Source of the DNA: Halanaerobiales bacterium
GTDB taxonomy: Bacteria; Bacillota; Halanaerobiia; Halanaerobiales; JADQBU01
NCBI GenBank assembly: GCA_016278435.1
Contig: JADQBU010000284.1
Location: 1-8,229, forward strand
Direction: 5' to 3'
DNA length: 8,229 bases
Position numbers and translations under genes: made by a program. The notes below the pieces were generated by a model. It did not search any database. It was not told where the DNA came from and saw only the letters and a program-made list of their open reading frames with translations. Positions within the stretch are counted from its first letter, which is position 1. Each line of letters begins with the position of its first letter. Shown in pieces: positions 1 to 6,451 of this stretch.

Positions 1-473
1 CCAGATCAATGATTTACGAGATTATCAAACAGGAATTTGACCTGACCAATGATTTTGATATTTTGGCTATTGTCAATCAAGAATTTATAGAAAATAGAGA
101 AAGAGTTGCCTGCCTGGCACCTCTGCTCCTGGAAGCAGCAGAAAGCGGAGAATCCAAAGCTATAAAACTCTATCAGGAAGCTGCCCTTGAATTAAGTTTA
201 ATAATAACTGCGATATTAAATAAATTGAAATTTAAGCAGAAAGAAATACCGGTATCGTATTCAGGTGGTGTATTTAAAGCCGGGGTTTATATTCTGAAAC
301 CATTGAAAAAATATGTTACCGGTATTGTCGGTAAGGATCTTATTTTGAAAAAACCGGTTCTGAGGCCGGTAACCGGTGCTTGTTTATATGCTTTATATCT
401 TGATAATTCCCGGATTGATTTATTAAAAATCACAGAGGTGTTAGGGGAAGAAGAAAGTGAGGTCATATCGTGA
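1..473 (+). CDS. BadF/BadG/BcrA/BcrD-type sugar kinase, C-terminal part (5' end outside window)
   Basis: This is the C-terminal half of an ASKHA-fold kinase of the BadF/BadG family, the group that includes N-acetylglucosamine kinases and other ATP-dependent sugar kinases. The frame is open to the left edge (codons at 3 and 6 precede the first ATG at 9), so the true start lies upstream. Counting from ATG 9, the visible family pattern is a helix around residues 30-62 (R-V-A-C-L-A-P...A-A-E-S-G-E), then the adenosine-type SYSGGVFKAG loop at about 83-92, then P-V-x-G-A-C at about 120-125. The N-terminal phosphate-binding and catalytic Asp motifs are off-window. The stop overlaps the next gene's GTG by 4 bases (470-473), indicating translational coupling with the dehydrogenase. 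The family is fairly sure, the substrate unknown; a sugar or amino sugar is likely from the neighbouring transporter. Confidence 0.8.
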   Translation, partial: RSMIYEIIKQEFDLTNDFDILAIVNQEFIENRERVACLAPLLLEAAESGESKAIKLYQEAALELSLIITAILNKLKFKQKEIPVSYSGGVFKAGVYILKPLKKYVTGIVGKDLILKKPVLRPVTGACLYALYLDNSRIDLLKITEVLGEEESEVIS

Positions 474-1447
474 ATATACTGATTGCATCTACAACATTTG
501 AAGATGAACCAGAAGCCTATCAATACCTTGAAGATGCTGGTTTTTCCTATGTAAATGCTACCAGGGATATAAGAAAAAGCTGGACATCCATTGACTTTAT
601 AGAAAATTTAAAGGATAAAGATGGAATTATAATCGGGGGAGAATATGAAATTACAGGGGAAGTTTTAAAAGCTGGAAATAATTTAAAGGTTGTCTCCCTT
701 AATTGCAATGGTTATAATAATATAGATATTTCAGCAGCGACTGATCAGGGGGTGGTGGTTTGTAATACCCCCGGGATAAATAATACTACAGTAGCTGATT
801 TTATCTGGGGCCAGATCCTATCACTGGTAAGACAAATTGTTAAAGCCGATAAGGGGATACGGGCCGGTCAATGGGTAACTGAAGGAGTAGAAAAAAGTCA
901 TGGTATTACAGGGAAAACGCTGGGTATTATCGGTATGGGCTCGATCGGACAGGAAGTTGTCAGGAGGGCAAGAGGATTTGATATGAATATTCTCTACAAT
1001 GTTAGAAATCGAAAAGTGGCCCTGGAAGAAACACTGGGACTTAAATTTGCCAGCAAAGATGAGTTATTTAAGAAAGCAGATATCCTTGTACTCTGCTGTC
1101 CGCTTAATGAGGAGACCAGGAATCTGATAAATCAAGATGTTTTAAAAAAGATGAAGCCGATCTCATACCTGGTCAATTCAATGAGGGGTGGAATTGTCAA
1201 TGAAGATGATTTATTTCAGGCCCTACAAGAGGGTTGGATTGCTGGAGCAGCTTTAGATGTTTATCAAGAAGAACCTCTCTATCAAAGCAAATTTTTTAAA
1301 CTGGATAATGTAGTCCTTACACCTCATATGGCGGGTCTGGTTGATAGTTCGATTAAAGCTGCAGCAGTAGGAGCTGCCCGGAATTTAATTAAAGTCTTAA
1401 AAGGTGAAAAAGGAGCCAGTATTCTTAACCCACAGGTATTAAAATAG
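470..1447 (+). CDS. D-isomer-specific 2-hydroxyacid dehydrogenase (SerA/hydroxypyruvate reductase-like)
   Basis: This 325-residue protein has the normal length of a short, regulatory-domain-free D-2-hydroxyacid dehydrogenase, which reduces 2-keto acids or oxidises D-2-hydroxy acids with NAD(P). The Rossmann loop GMGSIG is at residues 155-160. The catalytic triad is intact: Arg239 (NSMRGG), Glu268 (DVYQEEP) and His286 (TPHMAG). The substrate-domain loop reads CNGYNNID at 79-86. After the second strand of the NAD fold, the position that is usually Asp is Asn177, followed by V-R-N-R, which hints at NADP preference (inference). The start is GTG 470, overlapping the kinase stop by 4 bases. There is no C-terminal ACT domain, so it is not a full serine-pathway SerA. 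In this operon it probably handles a sugar-derived keto acid such as hydroxypyruvate, glyoxylate or 2-ketogluconate; the exact substrate is not determined. Confidence 0.9.
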   Translation: MNILIASTTFEDEPEAYQYLEDAGFSYVNATRDIRKSWTSIDFIENLKDKDGIIIGGEYEITGEVLKAGNNLKVVSLNCNGYNNIDISAATDQGVVVCNTPGINNTTVADFIWGQILSLVRQIVKADKGIRAGQWVTEGVEKSHGITGKTLGIIGMGSIGQEVVRRARGFDMNILYNVRNRKVALEETLGLKFASKDELFKKADILVLCCPLNEETRNLINQDVLKKMKPISYLVNSMRGGIVNEDDLFQALQEGWIAGAALDVYQEEPLYQSKFFKLDNVVLTPHMAGLVDSSIKAAAVGAARNLIKVLKGEKGASILNPQVLK

Positions 1448-1550
1448 AAAAATTAAAATAATTTTTAACAGGATAGAAAGGGGTGATTTCTTAGAAAATA
1501 GACATTTCCAAAATCAGGTTTAAACATACTAAAAGGGGGACTTTTAAAAG
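1448..1550 (+). other. Intergenic leader ahead of the solute-binding protein gene
   Basis: This is the longest gene-free gap in the window (103 bases). It is AT-rich and carries a clear ribosome binding site, AGGGGGA at 1534-1540, ten bases before ATG 1551. A second SD-like stretch (AAGGGGTGAT, 1479-1488) is followed only by a three-codon GTG frame and seems to serve no gene. An internal promoter is possible here because solute-binding proteins are often made in excess, but I see no convincing -35/-10 pair and no strong hairpin. Confidence 0.4.
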
Positions 1551-2831
1551 ATGAAAAAATCAATGATTTTACTACTGGTTATGGCTTTAATATTTACTTT
1601 TACTGCAGGTGTTATGGCTAAAACAACTTTGACTTACTGGACCCAGGCGGCAGGACCTTATGTAAAATTTGCTGAAAAAGCGGTAAAAGAATTTAATGCC
1701 AGCAATCCTGATATTGAAGTAAAGCTGGAAACATTCTCGGAATATAGAACCAAAGTTTATACAGCTTTTGCAACAAAAACCGAGGCAGATGTAATTGAGC
1801 TTTACGGCTCGGTTGCCAGTTTTGCAAAAGGTGGTACAATTCTGCCGGTACCCGAATCAGTTATGAGCAAGGAAGAAATCGAAGCAACTTATATTCCTGC
1901 TGCTCTTAAGAGCAAGGAATATGATGGTGTATACTACGGTTTCCCGGAAGAACTAAATATGGAAAGTCCAGGTCTTCTGGTTAATGTAGACTTATTTAAA
2001 AAAGCCGGTCTGGAAATACCCTCTGAATGGGATAAAAATAATGGTCCTGCTAGCTGGCAAGAGTTAATGGATTATGCGCATAAATTAACTGTTATTGAAG
2101 ATGAAGTCATGAAACAGGCTGGTTTAGGTGTAATTAATGGCCAGGAATCTGCCATGTTCCTGTCACTTATCTGGCAGCTGGGCGGAGATTTTAGAGATCC
2201 AGAAAACAATGTTGTTCATTTTACCACCCCGGAAGCAGAGAAGGCTGTTCAATTTATGTTAGATTTAATTGAAGGTCCCGATAGAGTTCACTCTACCAGA
2301 TTTTCCGGCCGTATGGATGCCTTCAGAGAAGGTACTGCTGCCATGACAATTGGGGCTCCCTGGTATGCTGCCACTTATGATTTGGAAGCACCTGGTTTAA
2401 ATTATAAGTATTATAACTTACCACCATTTATCGCCGGGAGTGACCCTTACTTTAATGGTGAAGGCGGCTGGGGTTATATGGTAAGTGCCAGAACCAAAAA
2501 TCCGGAAGCTGCCTGGAAATTTGTTAAATTTTTAATGGAAAAAGACAGACAGATAGAATGGGCAAAAACTGTTGGTGCTGTTTCTTCCAGAAAAGATGCT
2601 GCTGAAGTATTCAATGGTAATGACCCGATTTCTATTGCTACTAAAATTGCTAAATATGCTAAGGAACCTGGAGCCTACACCCTTGATACTGGACAATTGG
2701 TCTGGTCTATTGTCAGGACTAATCTAAGGGGAATCCTGAATAATGAACTAACTATAGAACAGGGACTTAAGAATATGGATGCTGATGGCAATAAAATGAT
2801 TAAGAGAAACTATTCCAGGGGAGATAACTAA
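1551..2831 (+). CDS. Carbohydrate ABC transporter, extracellular solute-binding protein (family 1)
   Basis: This 426-residue secreted binding protein captures a sugar, oligosaccharide or related solute outside the inner membrane and delivers it to the two permeases encoded next. The signal peptide has a KK start, a hydrophobic core at residues 5-19 and a V-M-A site predicting cleavage after Ala23. There is no lipobox, and I find no cysteine in the whole protein, so it is a free periplasmic protein rather than a lipoprotein. Family 1 hallmarks are the strand LTYWTQ at 27-32, the DVIELYGS segment at 80-87, the hinge-region W-x-E-L-M-D around 169-174, GAPWYA at 268-273, and GGWGYMVSARTKNPEAAWKF from about 305. 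Length is normal for the family. The start at ATG 1551 is supported by the RBS at 1534-1540. A stem-loop follows the stop. The ligand cannot be deduced. Confidence 0.93.
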   Translation: MKKSMILLLVMALIFTFTAGVMAKTTLTYWTQAAGPYVKFAEKAVKEFNASNPDIEVKLETFSEYRTKVYTAFATKTEADVIELYGSVASFAKGGTILPVPESVMSKEEIEATYIPAALKSKEYDGVYYGFPEELNMESPGLLVNVDLFKKAGLEIPSEWDKNNGPASWQELMDYAHKLTVIEDEVMKQAGLGVINGQESAMFLSLIWQLGGDFRDPENNVVHFTTPEAEKAVQFMLDLIEGPDRVHSTRFSGRMDAFREGTAAMTIGAPWYAATYDLEAPGLNYKYYNLPPFIAGSDPYFNGEGGWGYMVSARTKNPEAAWKFVKFLMEKDRQIEWAKTVGAVSSRKDAAEVFNGNDPISIATKIAKYAKEPGAYTLDTGQLVWSIVRTNLRGILNNELTIEQGLKNMDADGNKMIKRNYSRGDN

Positions 2832-2853
2832 TATTTCTTCTTAAAAATAGATA

Positions 2854-2882
2854 ACGGGAGAGGGAGTTTCTCCCTTTCCCGT
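2854..2882 (+). promoter_or_regulatory. Intercistronic stem-loop between binding protein and permease genes
   Basis: The arms 2854-2866 (ACGGGAGAGGGAG) and 2870-2882 (CTCCCTTTCCCGT) pair over 13 base pairs, 12 of them Watson-Crick and one G-U, around a 3-base TTT loop. It starts 22 bases after the stop of the binding protein gene and ends 33 bases before the first permease ATG. No T-run follows, so it is not a classical intrinsic terminator. Placement between a binding protein and its permeases suggests a 3'-end-stabilising or attenuating hairpin that keeps binding protein levels above permease levels, as known for malE-malF type operons (inference). Confidence 0.8.
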
Positions 2883-2915
2883 ACTATTAAGATTTAATTT
2901 AAGAGAGGAGACAAT

Positions 2916-3809
2916 ATGATCAGAAAAGTATTTAAAATAAACAGGAAAGTTGAAAGAACTCTCTTTATATTACTGGGATTATTACCCGCTTTTATCTGGT
3001 TCTTTTTTATCATGCTTTACCCCATATTTATGACCTTCAAAAAGAGTTTGTACGACTGGAACCTGGCTTATGCTATTGATAATTATATTGGTTTGCAGAA
3101 TTATAAAGACCTACTGACTGATAGAATTTTTATTACCAGTTTAATTAACACTCTTTATGCAGTGATTTATATTGTGCCGGCAACCATAATTATTGCCCTT
3201 ATAGTTGCTGTTTTACTTAATTCCTTTTCCGATAGAATACGTGAATTTTTTACTCCTATTTACTTTCTGCCGGTTATAACCTCAATGGTTGCTGTGGGAT
3301 TAGTCTGGAGATGGCTTTATCATCCCAGTTATGGTCTTTTTAATTATTTCCTGCATCTAGTCGGCTTACCAACACAGGCCTTTCTCATGAGCCCCGACCA
3401 GTCTCTACCTTCTGTAGCAGTAGTGGCTGTCTGGATTAATGTTGGTTATTTTGCTGTAATCCTGCTGGCTGCTTTAAGAGGGATCCCGAATTCTTATTAT
3501 GAAGCAGCTAAAATCGATGGAGCCAACAGCTGGCAGACTTTCCGGCATATAACAGTGCCCTTATTAAAACCAAGCATATTATTTACCAGTATTATGGCAG
3601 TTATCGGAGCTTTTAAAATCTTTGTGCCTATAAAGATTATGACCGATGGTGGACCGGGTAGTAGTTCTATGGTTCTGGTACTGAATATTTATAAACAGGG
3701 TTTTGAATTTCTGGAAATGGGTTATGCATCAGCCATGACAGTTGTCCTTTTTATTATAGTAATGATTATTACAATTGTTCAATGGAAGTTTATTAAGACC
3801 GATTATTAA
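2916..3809 (+). CDS. Carbohydrate ABC transporter permease, MalF/UgpA-like
   Basis: This 297-residue integral membrane protein is one half of the transport channel of a sugar importer. About six membrane segments can be picked out by eye, near residues 17-39, 75-101, 109-133, 165-187, 220-242 and 268-290. The cytoplasmic coupling helix that docks on the ATPase is the EAA loop: E196-A-A-K-I-D-G202 followed by FRHITVPLLKP to residue 219. The conserved TDGGPGSSS turn is at 243-251, typical of the UgpA/MalF-type subunit. Start ATG 2916 has the RBS AGAGGAG at 2904-2910. The second permease begins 16 bases after its stop, so the two are co-translated. No sign of truncation. Confidence 0.93.
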   Translation: MIRKVFKINRKVERTLFILLGLLPAFIWFFFIMLYPIFMTFKKSLYDWNLAYAIDNYIGLQNYKDLLTDRIFITSLINTLYAVIYIVPATIIIALIVAVLLNSFSDRIREFFTPIYFLPVITSMVAVGLVWRWLYHPSYGLFNYFLHLVGLPTQAFLMSPDQSLPSVAVVAVWINVGYFAVILLAALRGIPNSYYEAAKIDGANSWQTFRHITVPLLKPSILFTSIMAVIGAFKIFVPIKIMTDGGPGSSSMVLVLNIYKQGFEFLEMGYASAMTVVLFIIVMIITIVQWKFIKTDY

Positions 3810-3825
3810 TGGAGGAGGCAGATAA

Positions 3826-4659
3826 GTGGGTTATTTGAAAAAGTTGACCTTTAGTAAATTATTGATGCTTATGTTGCTCTTGCTGGGAGCCATTTTTATG
3901 TTTTTGCCTTTTTTCTGGATGGTAATATCTTCTTTTAAACCGACAGAAGAGTTATTTAAAATGCCTCCAACCTGGATACCGAAACATTTTACCTTAAATA
4001 ATTTTAAAGGTGTTCTGGAGGCGATGCCTTTCTGGCGTTATTTTTTCAATAGTGTTATGGTCTCATCTATAAATACAATTGTAGGGGTATTTACCAGTGC
4101 TCTGACAGGGTACATTTTTGCTAAATACCGGTTCAAGGGGAGCAATATACTTTTTATGGTAATTCTGGGGGCCTTAATGATTCCCTTTCAGGTTATTATG
4201 ATTCCCTTATATACCTTGATGCTTAAACTGGGCTGGACTGATTCTTATTATGTTTTAACAGTTCCTTATTTTTTTGATATTTTCGGCATATTCCTGATGA
4301 GACAGTTTATGTTAACAATTCCCGATGACCTGATTGATGCAGCAACTATTGATGGCTGTTCACATTTTGGAACTTTTTTCAGGATAGTCTTACCGGTAGT
4401 AAAACCTGCTCTGGCTGCTTTAACCATATTTCTTTTTATGGCCAGCTGGAATTCTTATCTCTGGCCCCTGATAACAATAAATTCCAGTGAATTTATGACA
4501 CTTCCCCTCGGTCTGGGTCAGTTTGTTTATTACCGGGCAACCCAGTATAATTTATTACTGGCTGCTTCATTAATGTCACTTTTACCGATTATTGTTGTTT
4601 TTATATTTGCCCAGAAACGATTTATAGAAGGTTTTGCACTGACGGGAATGAAAGGTTAG
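3826..4659 (+). CDS. Carbohydrate ABC transporter permease, MalG/UgpE-like
   Basis: This 277-residue membrane protein is the second channel subunit of the sugar importer. The N-terminal membrane segment spans about residues 11-35 and ends in the usual S-S-F-K-P motif (35-39). The coupling loop is D171-A-A-T-I-D-G177 with IVLPVVKP at 187-194; Asp replaces the commoner Glu of EAA. The C-terminus ends G-F-A-L-T-G-M-K-G, the expected MalG-type tail. Translation starts at GTG 3826, supported by the strong GGAGGAGG at 3811-3818. It pairs with the permease upstream and the binding protein at 1551. No ATP-binding subunit is encoded downstream or anywhere in the window. Confidence 0.93.
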   Translation: MGYLKKLTFSKLLMLMLLLLGAIFMFLPFFWMVISSFKPTEELFKMPPTWIPKHFTLNNFKGVLEAMPFWRYFFNSVMVSSINTIVGVFTSALTGYIFAKYRFKGSNILFMVILGALMIPFQVIMIPLYTLMLKLGWTDSYYVLTVPYFFDIFGIFLMRQFMLTIPDDLIDAATIDGCSHFGTFFRIVLPVVKPALAALTIFLFMASWNSYLWPLITINSSEFMTLPLGLGQFVYYRATQYNLLLAASLMSLLPIIVVFIFAQKRFIEGFALTGMKG

Positions 4660-4673
4660 AGAAGAGGTGTCAG

Positions 4674-5384
4674 ATGATAAATAACAAAGAATTTTTTGCA
4701 CACAATAGTCAAAATAAAGATCTGGATGAACTGGTTGATGCCTTAAAACAGGGCAGTTATATCAGAGCTGTAAATTATCATGAAACTTATGAAAGAGATA
4801 TAGGAGAGCTTGAAAAACAGTTGAAATTCTTCAGTAGATATTTTTCTCCGGTTAGTAAAAAAGATCTTGATGATTTTTTTTATAACAGGGAATGGACCAG
4901 AGATAAACCCGGATTAATTATCTCGGTCTTTGAAGGGTATAAGAACAATTTTAAAATAATGAAACCTTTACTGGAGAAATACGGCTTTACCGGCTGGTAC
5001 TTTATTCCAGCAGGATTTATCGAGCTTCCTGTAACGGAACAAAAAGAGTTTGCCAGTAACCATTCAATTTATTATGATACTGAACAGGCAGAAGGTAGAA
5101 TCGCCATGAACTGGGATGAAGTAAGAAAGATTGATAAAAAGCATGTGATATGCAGCCATACCATGACTCACTATTGTTTTGAAGATGATAGCCCACATGA
5201 AATATTAAAGAAAGAAATTATTGAATCAAAAGCTTTACTGGAGAAAAAAGTCGGTCATGAGGTAGATGTTTTCTGCTGGCTGGGTGGTAAAGACTTTAAA
5301 CGGAGTCCCCGGGCCGGTCAGTATATAACTGAATGTGGATATAGATATCTTTTCAGTAATAATAAAATAGAAAAATTAAGATAG
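4674..5384 (+). CDS. Degenerate polysaccharide-deacetylase (NodB-fold) protein, paralog A
   Basis: This 236-residue protein has the NodB-homology fold of carbohydrate esterase family 4, with no signal peptide, so it should be cytoplasmic. Visible family elements are the N-terminal VNYHE (33-37), the segment GYKNN...PLLEKYGFTGWYF (88-110), the metal-binding CSHTMTH with His162 and His166, and FCWLGG (200-205). The catalytic motif that normally reads T-F-D-D-G-Y is S84-V-F-E-G-Y89: the base Asp is Phe86 and the metal-binding Asp is Glu87. The usual R-x-P-Y-G region is C-W-L-G-G. Ordinary deacetylase chemistry is therefore doubtful. The RBS GAGGTG at 4664-4669 precedes ATG 4674, 14 bases after the permease stop. 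It is clearly paralogous to the gene at 5736, sharing long blocks and the same C-terminal K-I-E-K ending. Fold fairly sure, function unknown. Confidence 0.8.
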   Translation: MINNKEFFAHNSQNKDLDELVDALKQGSYIRAVNYHETYERDIGELEKQLKFFSRYFSPVSKKDLDDFFYNREWTRDKPGLIISVFEGYKNNFKIMKPLLEKYGFTGWYFIPAGFIELPVTEQKEFASNHSIYYDTEQAEGRIAMNWDEVRKIDKKHVICSHTMTHYCFEDDSPHEILKKEIIESKALLEKKVGHEVDVFCWLGGKDFKRSPRAGQYITECGYRYLFSNNKIEKLR

Positions 5385-5390
5385 GGTGAT
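5383..5390 (+). promoter_or_regulatory. Ribosome binding site deciding the ATG 5398 start
   Basis: AGGGTGAT overlaps the stop of the preceding gene and lies 7 bases before ATG 5398. The in-frame GTG at 5386 is part of this site and therefore an unlikely start. Confidence 0.6.
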
Positions 5391-5397
5391 ATCAGAT

Positions 5398-5736
5398 ATG
5401 GATAAGTTCTTAAACTCTTATATTCTGGTAGAAGAAGAATTTGAAAAAGCCAAAAACGAATATGAGGAAGTTATTAAAATCCGGCAGGAAAGAAACGAAG
5501 GGGAAAAAGGTGTACCGGTTTATTTAATACTGGATGATCTGACAGATGATAGTAAAGAAGATATCAGATCTGGCGATAGTATGTTTAATTTATTTTTAAC
5601 CATATCCGCTCTTAACTATCTTTGTTTTCACAAAGAAGAAGCTGACCTTGATATAACTCCTGGCGATATAAGTATAATACTGGGTGCCCTGGCCGAAAAG
5701 TATTTTACTTTTTTATCATATGGGAACTGGCAGTAG
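5398..5736 (+). CDS. Small acidic protein of unknown function between the NodB-like paralogs
   Basis: This 112-residue protein belongs to no family I recognise. ATG 5398 is chosen over the in-frame GTG 5386 because the GTG lies inside the Shine-Dalgarno sequence. It has a charged, probably helical N-terminus (residues 10-38, rich in Glu and Lys), then a strand-like VPVYLILDD (39-47), an acidic stretch to about 60, and a more hydrophobic helical half (62-75 and 90-106). There is no signal peptide, no clear membrane span and no metal-binding motif. It begins 13 bases after the stop of paralog A and its stop shares one base with the GTG of paralog B, so it is firmly embedded in the operon. That position suggests a partner or regulator of the NodB-like pair, but this is inference only. 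Confidence 0.75.
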   Translation: MDKFLNSYILVEEEFEKAKNEYEEVIKIRQERNEGEKGVPVYLILDDLTDDSKEDIRSGDSMFNLFLTISALNYLCFHKEEADLDITPGDISIILGALAEKYFTFLSYGNWQ

Positions 5737-6440
5737 TGAGTGAGATGTCTTTACAGAATACAAACAGAAGTTATCTACAACAACTGACTAATAAACTACA
5801 GGTGGGTAGTTATATAAGGATAATTAACTATCATAACACTCCGGCCTATAATGCAGATGAGTTTGATTCACAACTGAAGTTCTATTCTCAACATTTCTGC
5901 CCGGTTTCAATCCAGGATCTTGATGATTTTTATAATAGTAAGAGGTGGAACAAAGAGAAGCCGGGTTTAATTCTAGCTTTTTATAACGGTTACCGTAATA
6001 ATTATGATGTATTTTATCCTCTGTTAGAAAAATACGGATTTACTGGCTGGTTCTTTGTGGTCACTGATTTTATAAATAATCCGGTTAAAAAACAGATAAA
6101 TTTTGCCCGTAATCATACTCTTAATATTATTAAAGATGAATACCCCGATGGCCGTTATGCTCTTTCCTGGCGGGAGTTAAAAGAGCTAAGTGAGAAACAT
6201 GTTATCGGCAGTCATACCAGAACCCATACCCAGATTACTCAAACTTCTTCTGAGGAGCTAATGAAAGAGGAAATCGTTATCTCCAGAAGAGAACTGGAAG
6301 ATAAATTGAACCAGGAGATTCCGATATTTTGCTGGCTGGGTGGGGAAGAATACGGTTTTAACAAAAAGGCAGCTCAATATGTCTCTCAGGCTGGTTACCA
6401 TTATCTACTCAGTAATTTTAAAATAGAAAAGATAAAGTAA
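5736..6440 (+). CDS. Degenerate polysaccharide-deacetylase (NodB-fold) protein, paralog B
   Basis: This 234-residue NodB-fold protein is the second copy of the gene at 4674; by eye roughly half of aligned residues match. It lacks a signal peptide. Conserved elements are INYHN (30-34), GYRNNYDVFYPLLEKYGFTG (85-104), the metal-binding GSHTRTH with His160 and His164, and FCWLGGEEYG (198-207). The catalytic TFDDGY motif is replaced by A81-F-Y-N-G-Y86, so both Asp residues are gone (Tyr83, Asn84), a different change from that in paralog A. Start choice is uncertain: GTG 5736 overlaps the previous stop (TAGTG) and suits coupled reinitiation with only a weak GGGA at 5722-5725, while ATG 5745 would shorten the protein by three residues. 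Strong sequence retention across the pair argues that both are under selection, perhaps as pseudoenzymes or for altered chemistry. Confidence 0.8.
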   Translation: MSEMSLQNTNRSYLQQLTNKLQVGSYIRIINYHNTPAYNADEFDSQLKFYSQHFCPVSIQDLDDFYNSKRWNKEKPGLILAFYNGYRNNYDVFYPLLEKYGFTGWFFVVTDFINNPVKKQINFARNHTLNIIKDEYPDGRYALSWRELKELSEKHVIGSHTRTHTQITQTSSEELMKEEIVISRRELEDKLNQEIPIFCWLGGEEYGFNKKAAQYVSQAGYHYLLSNFKIEKIK

Positions 6441-6445
6441 GGAGG
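6439..6445 (+). promoter_or_regulatory. Ribosome binding site favouring ATG 6452
   Basis: A perfect AAGGAGG core overlaps the preceding stop codon. Two consecutive ATGs follow (6449 and 6452); the spacing of 6 bases to ATG 6452 is better than the 3 bases to ATG 6449. Confidence 0.65.
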
Positions 6446-6451
6446 ATAATG

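Noticed and set aside
287..523. Open frame on the minus strand, 78 codons
   Set aside because: It lies opposite the well-supported kinase/dehydrogenase junction, has no ribosome binding site, and its translation looks like antisense of the conserved kinase C-terminus.
1479..1494. Tiny leader peptide after the SD-like AAGGGGTGAT
   Set aside because: The only start in range (GTG 1483) overlaps the SD-like sequence itself and encodes three residues before a stop.
1499..1530. Promoter with TAGACA as -35 and CATACT or TAAACA as -10 ahead of the binding protein gene
   Set aside because: The -10 candidates match the consensus poorly and the spacing is 20 bases for the better one; nothing distinguishes it from AT-rich background.
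2854..2890. Intrinsic terminator after the binding protein gene
   Set aside because: The stem is strong but no T-run follows, and the next gene is an obligate partner of the same transporter.
5386..5397. GTG 5386 as start of the 112-residue protein
   Set aside because: The GTG is part of the Shine-Dalgarno sequence that serves ATG 5398, and the stop of the preceding gene is only one base upstream.
4674..6440. Secreted peptidoglycan or chitin deacetylases
   Set aside because: Neither protein has a signal peptide or membrane anchor, and both lack the catalytic Asp-Asp motif.
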